Assembly (NCBI GenBank): GCA_041749475.1
Contig: JBGTBD010000011.1
Span: 1-64,000 of the forward strand
From: JBGTBD01 sp041749475
GTDB taxonomy: Bacteria; Pseudomonadota; Alphaproteobacteria; Rickettsiales; UBA998
Direction: 5' to 3'
DNA: 64,000 bases
A program made the translations under genes and the position numbers. Shown piece after piece: positions 47,291-56,312 of this stretch. How positions within the stretch are numbered: the first letter of the stretch is position 1; every line of letters starts with the position of its first letter. The notes under the pieces were generated by a model. That model was not told the origin of the DNA, did not search any database, and worked only from the letters and a program-made list of their open reading frames with translations.

Positions 47291-47310
47291 ATTCCCACTT
47301 TGGTGGGAAT
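47291..47310. repeat. Solo hairpin arm just upstream of gltX
   Basis: ATTCCCAC-TTTG-GTGGGAAT is a perfect 8-bp hairpin resembling one family A arm. It ends 10 bases before the gltX ATG, so it covers the place where a ribosome site should be. Confidence 0.75.
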
Positions 47311-47320
47311 GGCAATTATC

Positions 47321-48718
47321 ATGACCGTCATCACCCGTTTCGCCCCCTCGCCTACCGGCTACCTGCATATCGGCGGGGCGCGGACGGCACTGTTTAACTG
47401 GCTTTACTCGCGGCATTTCGGCGGAAAATTTTATCTGCGCATTGAGGATACCGACCGGGAGCGCTCGACGCAGGGCGCGGTGGACGCGATACTGGATGGG
47501 CTGGCATGGCTGGGGCTGGATTGGGATGACGAGCCGATTTTTCAATTCGCACGCGCTGATCGCCACCGCGAAGTAGTGGAGCAATTGTTGGCCGAGGGCA
47601 AAGCTTATCGCTGCTATGCGTCGCAGGAAGAGCTGGAGGCCATGCGCAATGCGGCGATGGCGGAGAAACGGCCCCTCAGGTATGACGGACGGTGGCGTGA
47701 CCGCGATGCATCGGAAGCGCCTCCCGGCGTAAAGCCGGTCATCCGCATCAAGGCGCCGACGGAAGGCAGTCTGACCGTGAAGGATCATGTGCGCGGGGAA
47801 GTCACCGTCAATGCGACCGAACTGGACGATATGGTGCTGCTGCGCTCGGACGGGACGCCGACCTATATGCTCGCCGTCGTGGTCGATGACCATGATATGG
47901 CGATCACGCATGTGATCCGCGGGGATGATCATTTTACGAATACGTTCCGCCAGTTGATGATCTATAACGCGATGGGCTGGAATGTGCCGGAATTCGCGCA
48001 TATCCCACTTATCCACGGGCCGGATGGGGCGAAGCTCTCCAAGCGCCACGGCGCGTTGGGGGCGGAAGCCTATCGCGATATGGGATACCTGCCGGAAGCG
48101 CTGCGGAATTACCTGCTACGGCTCGGCTGGTCGCACGGGGATGAGGAGATTATTTCCACGGAGCAGGCGAAGGAATGGTTCGATTTGGGCGCCGTCGGGC
48201 AATCCCCTGCCCGCTTCGATCTGACCAAGCTCGACCACCTTAACGGGCATTATATCCGCGAGGCGGACGATGCGAGATTGGTGGAGTTGGTGGCGCCGCG
48301 ACTGGGTGCGATGTTAAATATTTCTCTTACAGATACGCAAAAGTCATTGCTGCTACGCGCCATGTCAGGGCTGAAACCGCGTGCTAAGACGCTCAATGAA
48401 TTAGCGGAAGCTGCACAATTCTACTTCCATACCGTTCCGCTGAATGAACGGGCAGCCAAGCAATTGGCGGAAGGCGGTAAGGAATTGTTATCACAGATGA
48501 AACCGGAGTTAGAAGTGCAGGGGCATGAGCAGTGGAACCATGATGGACTAGAGGCATGGGCCAAGGCATTCGGTGAGAAATCGGGTATCAAACTCGGCAA
48601 AGTGATGGGGCCGTTACGCGCCGCCATCACCGGAAGCGACGCGTCCCCCAGCATGTTCGAGGTGATGGAGATATTAGGTAAAGAGGAATCCCTTGCGCGC
48701 ATCGCCAAGGTTGCCTAG
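47321..48718 (+). CDS. gltX: Glutamyl-tRNA synthetase
   Basis: The ATG at 47321 matches the family start [19 protein letters not shown], where YLHIGG is the HIGH motif; the KMSKS equivalent is [11 protein letters not shown]. At 465 residues it is of normal length, with no zinc-binding CxC pattern, and the C-terminal anticodon-binding domain is present. It charges tRNA-Glu (and in many alphaproteobacteria also tRNA-Gln, later amidated). The solo hairpin in front of the start may affect translation. Confidence 0.97.
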   Translation: MTVITRFAPSPTGYLHIGGARTALFNWLYSRHFGGKFYLRIEDTDRERSTQGAVDAILDGLAWLGLDWDDEPIFQFARADRHREVVEQLLAEGKAYRCYASQEELEAMRNAAMAEKRPLRYDGRWRDRDASEAPPGVKPVIRIKAPTEGSLTVKDHVRGEVTVNATELDDMVLLRSDGTPTYMLAVVVDDHDMAITHVIRGDDHFTNTFRQLMIYNAMGWNVPEFAHIPLIHGPDGAKLSKRHGALGAEAYRDMGYLPEALRNYLLRLGWSHGDEEIISTEQAKEWFDLGAVGQSPARFDLTKLDHLNGHYIREADDARLVELVAPRLGAMLNISLTDTQKSLLLRAMSGLKPRAKTLNELAEAAQFYFHTVPLNERAAKQLAEGGKELLSQMKPELEVQGHEQWNHDGLEAWAKAFGEKSGIKLGKVMGPLRAAITGSDASPSMFEVMEILGKEESLARIAKVA

Positions 48719-48727
48719 ATAGTAGAT

Positions 48728-49297
48728 ATGGCCGTTTTACCTATAGTCCTCGCCCCTGACCCACGCCTCAAGATGAAATCCGAGCCGGTGAACGAGATCA
48801 CCCCGGAGATTTTGAAGCTGTGCGATGATTTGCTGGAGACCATGTATGCCAGCAACGGCGTGGGCCTTTCTGCCGTGCAGGTGGGCGTCTTGAAGCGCGT
48901 CATCGTCGTCGATACGGAATGGGAATCGCCGCGGTATCGCGAGGAAAACGGGACAGAGGTTCCGGACGGGCCGCCTAAACCGGGCAAGCCTATCCGCATG
49001 ATCAACCCGGAAATCGTCGAGCAATCACCCGATCTGTCGGTCTATAACGAAGGCTGCCTCTCCTTCCCCGGCCAATATTCGGAAGTGGAGCGGCCCGCCA
49101 TCATCACGGTGGAATATCTCGATGAGCACGGGAAGACGCAACGTCTCAAGGCGCAGGGGCTGCTTTCCACCTGCTTGCAGCATGAGGTCGATCACATGAA
49201 CGGCATCGTCTTCGTCGACCATATCTCGCTGGTGAAGCGCGATATGATTTTACGCAAGATGAAGAAGACCAAGAAGCTGGCCGAGAAGGACGAGTAG
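48728..49297 (+). CDS. def: Peptide deformylase
   Basis: The 189-residue product has all three motifs: GVGLSAVQ (motif I), EGCLSFPG (motif II with the Cys metal ligand) and QHEVDHMNG (motif III with two His ligands and the catalytic Glu). It removes the formyl group from new proteins. It begins nine bases after gltX and precedes fmt, its usual partner, with a family B repeat between. Confidence 0.98.
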   Translation: MAVLPIVLAPDPRLKMKSEPVNEITPEILKLCDDLLETMYASNGVGLSAVQVGVLKRVIVVDTEWESPRYREENGTEVPDGPPKPGKPIRMINPEIVEQSPDLSVYNEGCLSFPGQYSEVERPAIITVEYLDEHGKTQRLKAQGLLSTCLQHEVDHMNGIVFVDHISLVKRDMILRKMKKTKKLAEKDE

Positions 49298-49314
49298 CGT
49301 CATATACCCATATC

Positions 49315-49381
49315 GTCACCCTGAACTTGTTTCAGGGTCCATGCTCGTGTTACATGGATGCTGAAACAAGTTCAGCATGAC
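49315..49381. repeat. Palindromic double-hairpin element, family B
   Basis: CCCTGAACTTGTTTCAGGG and GCTGAAACAAGTTCAGC arms inside GTCA...TGAC termini: the same two arms as the 19488 copy, in inverted orientation. It lies between def and fmt, inside a probable operon. Confidence 0.9.
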
Positions 49382-49404
49382 ATGCGGAGTTAGCTATCAT
49401 TTTT

Positions 49405-50337
49405 ATGCCCAATCCTTTACGCATCATCTTCATGGGTACGCCGGAATTCTCCGCGAGCGTGCTGGCGCATCTACTGGGTACGCCGCATCAGGTAGTGGGG
49501 GTCTATAGCCAGCCGCCGCGGCCTGCGCATCGTGGGAAGAAGGAGACGCCCTCGCCCGTGCATCAATTGGCGGAACAGCATGGGTTACCGATACTTACGC
49601 CGCTGTCGTTGAAAAGCGAGGAAGAGCAGAAGAAGTTTACTGAGCTTAAAGCTGATGTGGCGTTGGTGGTGGCGTATGGGTTGTTGTTGCCGGAGGCGAT
49701 CCTGCAAGGGACGCGGCTGGGGTGTTTGAATATCCATACCTCGAAGCTTCCACGCTGGCGCGGGGCGGCGCCTATCCAGCGGGCGATCATGGCGGGGGAC
49801 GCGGAAACGGCGGTCACCCTCATGCAGATGGATAAGGGGCTGGATACCGGGCCGATATTGCTGGAAGCGCCGGTAGCGATTTCTCCTACTATGACGGCGG
49901 GGGAGTTGCATGATGTGATGAAGAAAATGGCGGGGCCGTTGGCGGTGAAAGCGTTGGAAGCGCTCGATGCGGGCACGCTCTCCCCTCGCCCGCAACCCGT
50001 TGACGGCGCGAGTTATGCGGCGAAGATTTCCAAGGAGGAATGCCGGGTGGATTGGACGCGTGCGGGTGTTGACATTGTGAACCATGTGCGCGGGTTGAAC
50101 CCGGTGCCGGGGGCGTTCTTCATCCATGGCGGAGCGCGGTATAAATTGCATGAGGCCGTATTTGAATCCGGTAACGTTTCCGCGACGCCGGGAACGATCA
50201 TGGATGAGGCGTTGGGCATCGCTTGTGCCGATGGTATTGTCCGGCTAATACAGATTCAGCCGGAGGGCAAAAAACCGATGACGGCGGAAGCATTCCTGCG
50301 CGGGCATCCGTTGCCACGTGGTGAGCGGATCGCGTAA
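49405..50337 (+). CDS. fmt: Methionyl-tRNA formyltransferase
   Basis: The 310-residue product has IIFMGTPEFSASVLAHLLG, the formyl-folate signature LGCLNIHTSKLPRWRGAAPI with its catalytic Asn, His and later Asp (MQMDKGLDTGPILL), and the C-terminal domain SYAAKISKEECRVDWTRAG. It formylates initiator Met-tRNA. It overlaps truA by one base. Confidence 0.98.
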   Translation: MPNPLRIIFMGTPEFSASVLAHLLGTPHQVVGVYSQPPRPAHRGKKETPSPVHQLAEQHGLPILTPLSLKSEEEQKKFTELKADVALVVAYGLLLPEAILQGTRLGCLNIHTSKLPRWRGAAPIQRAIMAGDAETAVTLMQMDKGLDTGPILLEAPVAISPTMTAGELHDVMKKMAGPLAVKALEALDAGTLSPRPQPVDGASYAAKISKEECRVDWTRAGVDIVNHVRGLNPVPGAFFIHGGARYKLHEAVFESGNVSATPGTIMDEALGIACADGIVRLIQIQPEGKKPMTAEAFLRGHPLPRGERIA

Positions 50338-51080
50338 TGCCGCGCTACAAACTCACCCTCGAATATCATGGTGCGTCGTTCTGTGGATGGCAACGGCAGG
50401 AAGATGGCGTCGCCACCGTGCAGTATGCAGTAGAACAGGCTTTCAAGGCATTCACGGCGGAGGATGTAACGGTGTTCTGTTCAGGCAGGACGGATGCGGG
50501 CGTCCATGCCATCGCGCAAGTGGCGCATGTGGATCTGGTGACGCCGCGTGACCCGTTCGTCATTTTGCGCGCCGTCAATGCGCATCTGGTTCCGCAGTTG
50601 GTGGCCATCACTGCCGTCGAAGAAGTGCCGGATGATTTTCATGCGCGGTTTTCGGCCAAGGGGCGGCAGTATCTCTACCGCATCATCAACCGCCGGGCGC
50701 GGGTGGCGCTGGAGGATGGGCGAGTGTGGCATGTTCCCCAGTCACTTGACGCGGATGCGATGCAGGAGGCGGCGCAGGTGTTATTGGGGACGCATGATTT
50801 TACAACTTTCCGTGACAGTATGTGCCAGTCGGCTTCCCCTATCAAGACGCTCGACCGGCTGGACGTGGAGCGTATCGGCAATGAGATACGCATCCACGCG
50901 GAAGCGCGGTCGTTCCTGCATCATCAGGTGCGTAACATGGTGGGGACGTTATCGCTCGTGGGTAAAGGCAAATGGAGCATGGAGGATGTGAAGAAAGCAC
51001 TCAATGCGTGCGACCGCCGCGCAGGCGGGCCTACCGCACCGCCGGATGGGCTTTATTTCGTGCGTGTGGCGTACGATTAG
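50337..51080 (+). CDS. truA: tRNA pseudouridine synthase A
   Basis: The 247-residue product has the catalytic Asp in CSGRTDAGVHAIAQVAHVDL, the blocks LEYHGASFCGWQRQEDGVAT and FSAKGRQYLYRIINRR, and a closing SFLHHQVRNMVGTLSLVGKG. It modifies positions 38-40 of the tRNA anticodon arm. The start overlaps the fmt stop (TAATG). Confidence 0.98.
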   Translation: MPRYKLTLEYHGASFCGWQRQEDGVATVQYAVEQAFKAFTAEDVTVFCSGRTDAGVHAIAQVAHVDLVTPRDPFVILRAVNAHLVPQLVAITAVEEVPDDFHARFSAKGRQYLYRIINRRARVALEDGRVWHVPQSLDADAMQEAAQVLLGTHDFTTFRDSMCQSASPIKTLDRLDVERIGNEIRIHAEARSFLHHQVRNMVGTLSLVGKGKWSMEDVKKALNACDRRAGGPTAPPDGLYFVRVAYD

Positions 51081-51166
51081 ATTAAAACATCAGCGCGATA
51101 AGACGGAGGGCAGAAGCTTCCCTGATGTCACCGCATCTACGTGGCTTATAGACTTATTGATGACAA

Positions 51167-51961
51167 TCAGAAGGGATTGAGTCTTCCGTACCATTTGCGC
51201 TCATCAATGGGGTCGATGCGCGGCGGCATGGGCAGGTTCTCGTTGAATACGCAATGGACATATGGCCCGTTACGCAGCGTGAATGCGGGGGAGACACGCT
51301 CGATGACGATATAATCGCCCTTGGTGCGGTAGTTGATGATGCCTTCCGAACCATCGGGATCGACATAGTAGAAGGCGGGGACTTCGGCGTTCTTATTACG
51401 GAACTGAAAATAGGTGAATTCCCCGTCGTCAAACACGCGGATGGGGGCGTTGAATTCCGTCCCCGCGATGGAGTATTTGAAATTCAGCTTCTGGTATATT
51501 TCCGGGTCGGTAAAGTCGGGGACGCCGCCGGAGCCGAAGTCAGCCACACCGCCATCGTCATCGGGGTAGATAAATTTCAGGACGAAAATCAGCCCCTTAT
51601 CCCGAATATTGTCGGTCATTTCGGCATGTAATTCAAAATGATACATCCCGCGCGTGGTGATGACCGTCATGTTGGTCAGCGCGTCCTGCTCGACCGGCTT
51701 GATGAACAGCTTGTTTCCCTGCGGGGTCAGTTGCCATGCAACGGAGTCGCCGATGGAAACGGTCTGTATCTCTTCCTCTTCACCGAACTCAACGACGGAC
51801 TGGTAGCGATAGTATCCTGTATATTTATAAATCTCGTTCGGATTATAGCGCACAGTTTTGATGCGGCTATCCGTCGCAATCGAGCGGGGTAGCTGCAGGG
51901 CAAGCGCCGGGAGGGAGGATGTCATACACGCGAGAAATACCAGAGCGGCCAAACGAACCAT
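51167..51961 (-). CDS. virB9: VirB9/TrbG/CagX-family type IV secretion protein
   Basis: The 264-residue product has a signal peptide (1-21, ending PALALQLP) and the VirB9 N-terminal domain: DSRIKTVRYNPNEIYKYTGY, ETVSIGDS-like GDSVAWQL, NKLFIKPVEQDALTNMTVIT, TTRGMYHFEL. The C-terminal domain with FQFRNKNAEVPAFYYVDPDG, ERVSPAFTLRNGPYVHCVFN also fits. VirB9 lies in the outer-membrane core of type IV secretion systems together with VirB7 and VirB10, neither of which is in the window. It follows virB8 by three bases. Confidence 0.92.
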   Translation of the reverse strand: MVRLAALVFLACMTSSLPALALQLPRSIATDSRIKTVRYNPNEIYKYTGYYRYQSVVEFGEEEEIQTVSIGDSVAWQLTPQGNKLFIKPVEQDALTNMTVITTRGMYHFELHAEMTDNIRDKGLIFVLKFIYPDDDGGVADFGSGGVPDFTDPEIYQKLNFKYSIAGTEFNAPIRVFDDGEFTYFQFRNKNAEVPAFYYVDPDGSEGIINYRTKGDYIVIERVSPAFTLRNGPYVHCVFNENLPMPPRIDPIDERKWYGRLNPF

Positions 51962-51964
51962 AAA

Positions 51965-52702
51965 TTACTGCGCTTTCAACTGACTAACCGTATAACTCTT
52001 CACGACGAACTTCATCGGCGTAATCTTCAGGCCGGTTTCAATCGTCTTACTTGTGTCCTGTTCTACAACTAAATCTTGATATTCGAAAGTCAAATCTGCA
52101 CGCCATCTTGTGGTTTCCTGATTAGTATAGGTCGAAACCGTGGCATCAAAATAGACCGTCGCGTTGAAGATCGCAGGCGAGTCGGGCGCTGCCTCTTTCG
52201 ATGGAGAGATGTCCGAGCGGATGATGATGATGTCGCGCTGGCCAACCGCACCATAGGTCACAATGGGGCTACGGGGGTTGGTGGTATCGTAGAGGCGTTT
52301 GAAAACCTCATACGTCTGCCGATCGCTGTTATTAAAGATGAAGCGAACATACTGGTTCACCCGATCTTTAAAGTAGTTCTCCCGGCTTTTTACATACGCA
52401 TCGACATAGAAACGACGGAGGGCAGGATTGGTTTGCTCTCCCGGCTTCGCCAGCGGGATGATACGCGGCAGGTTTCGCAACACGTCGTTGGAGCTGATGA
52501 AGAGAGGAATGGTGGGGGTGAGCGGCATCAGGCGATTTAACGCAATGATCGCCACCACCATGGTCAGCACCGCAATGACGGTCAGGATAACATAAAAAAT
52601 ACGCTCGGAAATCAACGACATATATACGACGGAGTACCATTTCCGGGCATCCTGGAAATACGTCCCATCCTGTATTTTTTCTTTCAATTCTTCATCTTGC
52701 AT
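51965..52702 (-). CDS. virB8: VirB8-family type IV secretion protein
   Basis: The 245-residue product has a short cytoplasmic end, one membrane helix (35-55, ERIFYVILTVIAVLTMVVAI) and a periplasmic NTF2-like domain with YVDAYVKSRENYFKDRVNQY, VKRLYD-type and FKRLYDTTNP blocks, and a closing TPMKFVVKSYTVSQLKAQ. VirB8 helps assemble the inner-membrane complex. With virB9 it forms a two-gene unit divergent from the large secreted protein; no virB4, virB6, virB10, virB11 or virD4 is present here, so the rest of the system must be elsewhere. Confidence 0.9.
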   Translation of the reverse strand: MQDEELKEKIQDGTYFQDARKWYSVVYMSLISERIFYVILTVIAVLTMVVAIIALNRLMPLTPTIPLFISSNDVLRNLPRIIPLAKPGEQTNPALRRFYVDAYVKSRENYFKDRVNQYVRFIFNNSDRQTYEVFKRLYDTTNPRSPIVTYGAVGQRDIIIIRSDISPSKEAAPDSPAIFNATVYFDATVSTYTNQETTRWRADLTFEYQDLVVEQDTSKTIETGLKITPMKFVVKSYTVSQLKAQ

Positions 52703-52831
52703 GATTTACTTCTACACAGGCGAGGAAAATACTGGCAAGTAAAAACTTCTTCCTGTAATACTCGCCTATAGAATAAAAATATTCTATAGTATTTGTAACA
52801 CATTTGCGCTATATTTATTCTAATTGACACT

Positions 52832-55800
52832 ATGACACGCACCACTATCACACGTTCTATACTGTATGTGTTTGGGGGATTACTCGCTATTTGCAGCGTG
52901 CTCCTTTCCGGGAGTCCGTCCGCTGCGCAAACCGCAGCGCAGCTGTATCCCCAATTGGAAGCAGCCATCCAGCGAAACGTACAAGCAGAACTGAGCAACC
53001 TGCCTGCTGATGTCGCCAGACAGATTCAGGGTATCGACCCGGCGACGATCACGGCGGCTGTGCAAAGCGCCACCGCCAGCGCGCTGGGAACCGCAGCGGG
53101 TGATTTGCGTGGCGATGCAGCAGGAGCCATACGCGACCTCGCCAACAGCAACCAGATCACCAACGCCGCCGCCGGAGCCGCTCAGCAAATCATTCAGGGT
53201 ACGGTCCAGAAATCCATCAATGACGCGGTGCTGCAAACCGTCGGCATCACCAATGTCAACGCGCAGGTCGCATCTACCGCGCAACAGCTTTCCGATCAAT
53301 TGAATACCCAGATGACGGGCACGCTGGGACGAGGGTTATCTTCCCTCACCGCCGCTCAGAGGCAGGCGGTCGATCAGTACATCACCGGTCAGGCACAGAG
53401 TATCGTAGGCTCGCAGGTCAGATCGCTCACCGGCATCATGCCGGTATTCGACAACCCCGTCCCCGGCTTTACCAGCAGCGTCCTCAGCGGCGCATCGGCC
53501 GTGTTCGACAGCGGCTTTACCGACGCGCTCGGCGTCACCGCCGACCAGCTCAACAGCCTCAATCTGGGCGGTACCATAGGCGCAGTCGCAGGGACGACGG
53601 GTGCGGCGCTCATGGACAATGTCACAGGTGCGCTTTCGGGCTTCGGCCTTGATCCATCCGTTCTAAGCACCCTGACCCCGGGCGAGATCACCAGTATTCT
53701 CTCGAATCAACTTCCCGCCAGCGTTACGGATCTTCTTGGGGGGATCGATTACGAAGCCCTGTTGCAAACCCCGCAGATGCTCGGGGCCATCAGCAGCGGC
53801 ATCATCACCGGGCTGCAGGATAAGGCTACCGCAGTGCTCGGCGCCGTCACCGGCGACATTGCAGCCGCGATTTCGGATGTGGCAGGAGGCCTCACCGCCG
53901 CGGTCGGCAATAGTCTGGCCGATATCACCGGAGGCGTAGGTGCGGCACTGACGGGCAGCCTTTCCGCCGCCACACCCGCCGCAGCGGAGGCGCTGGCCAG
54001 TATCTCCGATTTCTTCCCGGAAGACCTGCTGGATGCGCTGGGGGGGTCTTATGCCGGTTATGTCGCCGCATTAGGCGGTGTACTTGATTTTGGTCTGCCC
54101 CTCCTGCTGGAATATGATTATACGAGTACGGCGGAAGAGGATCGCAGGTACACAGAACTCTGCATCGACAACGTGGTCGACGACCTGAACGCGGAACTCG
54201 GCATCGGCATGGAAGTGACGGGTACACGGCCGCAAGATTGTATGCCACCTAAAACCACCCGCCTGTTCTCCGCTCTGGAACTCAGCCCGTGGTATCTCAT
54301 CAGCCTACAGGATCAGGCAGGCCTCGGGAAACCTTATATGGGTGAAGTCTATCGCGGGGCGGGGAACATGTATCGCTTCGCCAACCGTATGATTCAGACC
54401 CAACCCATCCCCGTGGAAGGCCAGCCAGTTCCGGTGGACACTGCGACCAATACCTGCCGGACCATCATCGCGGGGACGAAGCAAAGCCCAACCGACCCCA
54501 TTGCGGTGCGTAAAGAGCTGGATTCCTGCACCAACCAGTACATCCTCACCCGATCCGACCTGCCGCGCATTCCTTCCGATGATTTGGGTAAGAAACTTGA
54601 ACTGCAAACCACCGGCGCGTCCTATTGCCAAGCACTCAGAATGCAGCTGATGAACGGCCCGCGTGAGATGGAATATTATCCTGATTATTACTTCGTAGCC
54701 GCATGGCAAAAGTTGCTTTCGAACCCATCTTACCTTGTTCCGGGGGCGGGTCCTAAACCGACCGAGCCGTATTACGCGGGTCTGGTCGGCGCAGGGAATA
54801 TCATCGATCCCATTCAGGTACGGGACGATTACGGCAAGGTCAGTATCAACGATCTCACCGAATTTCAATATGAGCGGATCTACGATCCTTCCCACCCCTT
54901 CTCTCCGCGCTGGGATTTTTACACCAACGAGGTCGATGCCTTCTCCCCTATCGCCACCTCATCCTATGGCGCACCAAGGAATAATGTCTATTGCTCGGGC
55001 TTTCCCACCGAAGGCATCAAGACCGACATTATCTCATGGCGCTATCCGGGATATGCGTTTTACATGAACTGGCGGATCGCGTTCAACGCCATCTGCCTTG
55101 ATAGTGAATATTGCCGTGAAGCGTTCAATTGCTCACCGGATGAACCTTGCTGCGCGGTTAATTATGAGCAAGAGGACAGAGCCCCGTCGATTTTCTGCGG
55201 CCCCCCCAGCATTCAGAAACTATGCGCTCACATAACTAAACCCGTGGTTCCCGTGAACGTGCTTAAAATGAGAGAGATTAACGAAGATAACTTTACCCCA
55301 GAAGTAGGGGTGCAGAAAGCATACCGCTTCGATACATATTTCGGTAAGAACCGTCCTTATATGCGCTGCTGGGACACAGGGCTTGAATGCGGTGCGGATA
55401 GCCCCGAAATAGATCAGGACAGCACGGCTGGCTCTAACTACGCTATCGTCGGCGCGGGACGTGAGGGGGAATATTGTTCCGTGGGCGGCGGCCTCGGTAG
55501 GACTACGTCCGATTTTGGCCGTAAGACAGACCCGATCATGGACTGGATGGAGTTGAAACTCTATCAGGTACGCGGCTCCCGCGAGATCGGCATCAACTGT
55601 ATCCCCATGCATGAGAAATACATGAAGATGGGGACGGGTGAAGAGATGGTGCTGTCACGGACGGGCGCTCAATTCCAGGTCGCGTGGGCGGAGATGGGCG
55701 TTGCCGATGCGGCACAGAACCGACTGAAGACGATGAACTGGCCCTTTAGCTGGAGGGGGTATGTCAGCGATCCGTATGAAACCCGTTTCCCATTCTTCAT

Positions 55801-56308
55801 GAGCGGCGGCGGCACGGCCCCGCTCACCACCAACCTCGATCAAGCAGAGGTGGGTGAAGTGCTCATCTATGATGAAGATGTCGTGATGAAAGGCATCAAG
55901 GACCAAAGTGGTGACGACCGTGCGAACGCGACCGCAGCGCCATCGAATGTGTGGCGCAACCCTTACGTTGGGTTCGTCACCGGAATTCATAATATCAAGG
56001 CGTATGGTGGCAAAGAACCCGAAAACCCAGACTTCATCAAGTCTATCGCCTTCAACCATGGGAAACATCTCGACGTCTGCGGCAATACAGAATATTGGGG
56101 TCAGGGCGAGGAATATACAATCTATAAAGCCGAGCTACCCGCCAAGAACCGCCAGATGCTCGACGCGCTGAACCCGCAACGGCCGACCGATACGTGCGAA
56201 GACCCGTATATGTCCTTCTGCATCGAACAGGAATGGGACAACGTCAAGCGCTATACCCCGTATCGTGATCGCCGGGTGAGAAGCATCGTTTCGGGGGGAG
56301 CTCCTTAA
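52832..56308 (+). CDS. Large secreted cysteine-rich protein, type IV secretion-linked
   Basis: The 1158-residue product has a signal peptide (1-32, LLAICSVLLSGSPSAAQ). Residues about 35-430 are low in charge and rich in Ala, Gly, Thr and Ser, with repeated short helices (NSLADITGGVGAALTGSLSA). The remainder is a globular, aromatic-rich part with about 20 Cys, including EYCREAFNCSPDEPCCAVNY, implying many disulfides in the periplasm or outside. I do not recognise the family; TraU/TraN-type Cys-rich conjugation proteins are a possible analogy only. It diverges from virB8 (129 bases between) and is followed after four bases by a second Cys-rich protein, so the two are likely one operon tied to the secretion system. 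Confidence 0.75.
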   Translation: MTRTTITRSILYVFGGLLAICSVLLSGSPSAAQTAAQLYPQLEAAIQRNVQAELSNLPADVARQIQGIDPATITAAVQSATASALGTAAGDLRGDAAGAIRDLANSNQITNAAAGAAQQIIQGTVQKSINDAVLQTVGITNVNAQVASTAQQLSDQLNTQMTGTLGRGLSSLTAAQRQAVDQYITGQAQSIVGSQVRSLTGIMPVFDNPVPGFTSSVLSGASAVFDSGFTDALGVTADQLNSLNLGGTIGAVAGTTGAALMDNVTGALSGFGLDPSVLSTLTPGEITSILSNQLPASVTDLLGGIDYEALLQTPQMLGAISSGIITGLQDKATAVLGAVTGDIAAAISDVAGGLTAAVGNSLADITGGVGAALTGSLSAATPAAAEALASISDFFPEDLLDALGGSYAGYVAALGGVLDFGLPLLLEYDYTSTAEEDRRYTELCIDNVVDDLNAELGIGMEVTGTRPQDCMPPKTTRLFSALELSPWYLISLQDQAGLGKPYMGEVYRGAGNMYRFANRMIQTQPIPVEGQPVPVDTATNTCRTIIAGTKQSPTDPIAVRKELDSCTNQYILTRSDLPRIPSDDLGKKLELQTTGASYCQALRMQLMNGPREMEYYPDYYFVAAWQKLLSNPSYLVPGAGPKPTEPYYAGLVGAGNIIDPIQVRDDYGKVSINDLTEFQYERIYDPSHPFSPRWDFYTNEVDAFSPIATSSYGAPRNNVYCSGFPTEGIKTDIISWRYPGYAFYMNWRIAFNAICLDSEYCREAFNCSPDEPCCAVNYEQEDRAPSIFCGPPSIQKLCAHITKPVVPVNVLKMREINEDNFTPEVGVQKAYRFDTYFGKNRPYMRCWDTGLECGADSPEIDQDSTAGSNYAIVGAGREGEYCSVGGGLGRTTSDFGRKTDPIMDWMELKLYQVRGSREIGINCIPMHEKYMKMGTGEEMVLSRTGAQFQVAWAEMGVADAAQNRLKTMNWPFSWRGYVSDPYETRFPFFMSGGGTAPLTTNLDQAEVGEVLIYDEDVVMKGIKDQSGDDRANATAAPSNVWRNPYVGFVTGIHNIKAYGGKEPENPDFIKSIAFNHGKHLDVCGNTEYWGQGEEYTIYKAELPAKNRQMLDALNPQRPTDTCEDPYMSFCIEQEWDNVKRYTPYRDRRVRSIVSGGAP

Positions 56309-56312
56309 TCCT

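Noticed and set aside
52750..52831. 11-bp direct repeat promoter in the virB8/Cys-rich intergenic region
   Set aside because: A single GTAAC is present, but no second half-site 11 bp away; TTGTAA-N17-TATTCT may be an ordinary promoter, too weak to list.
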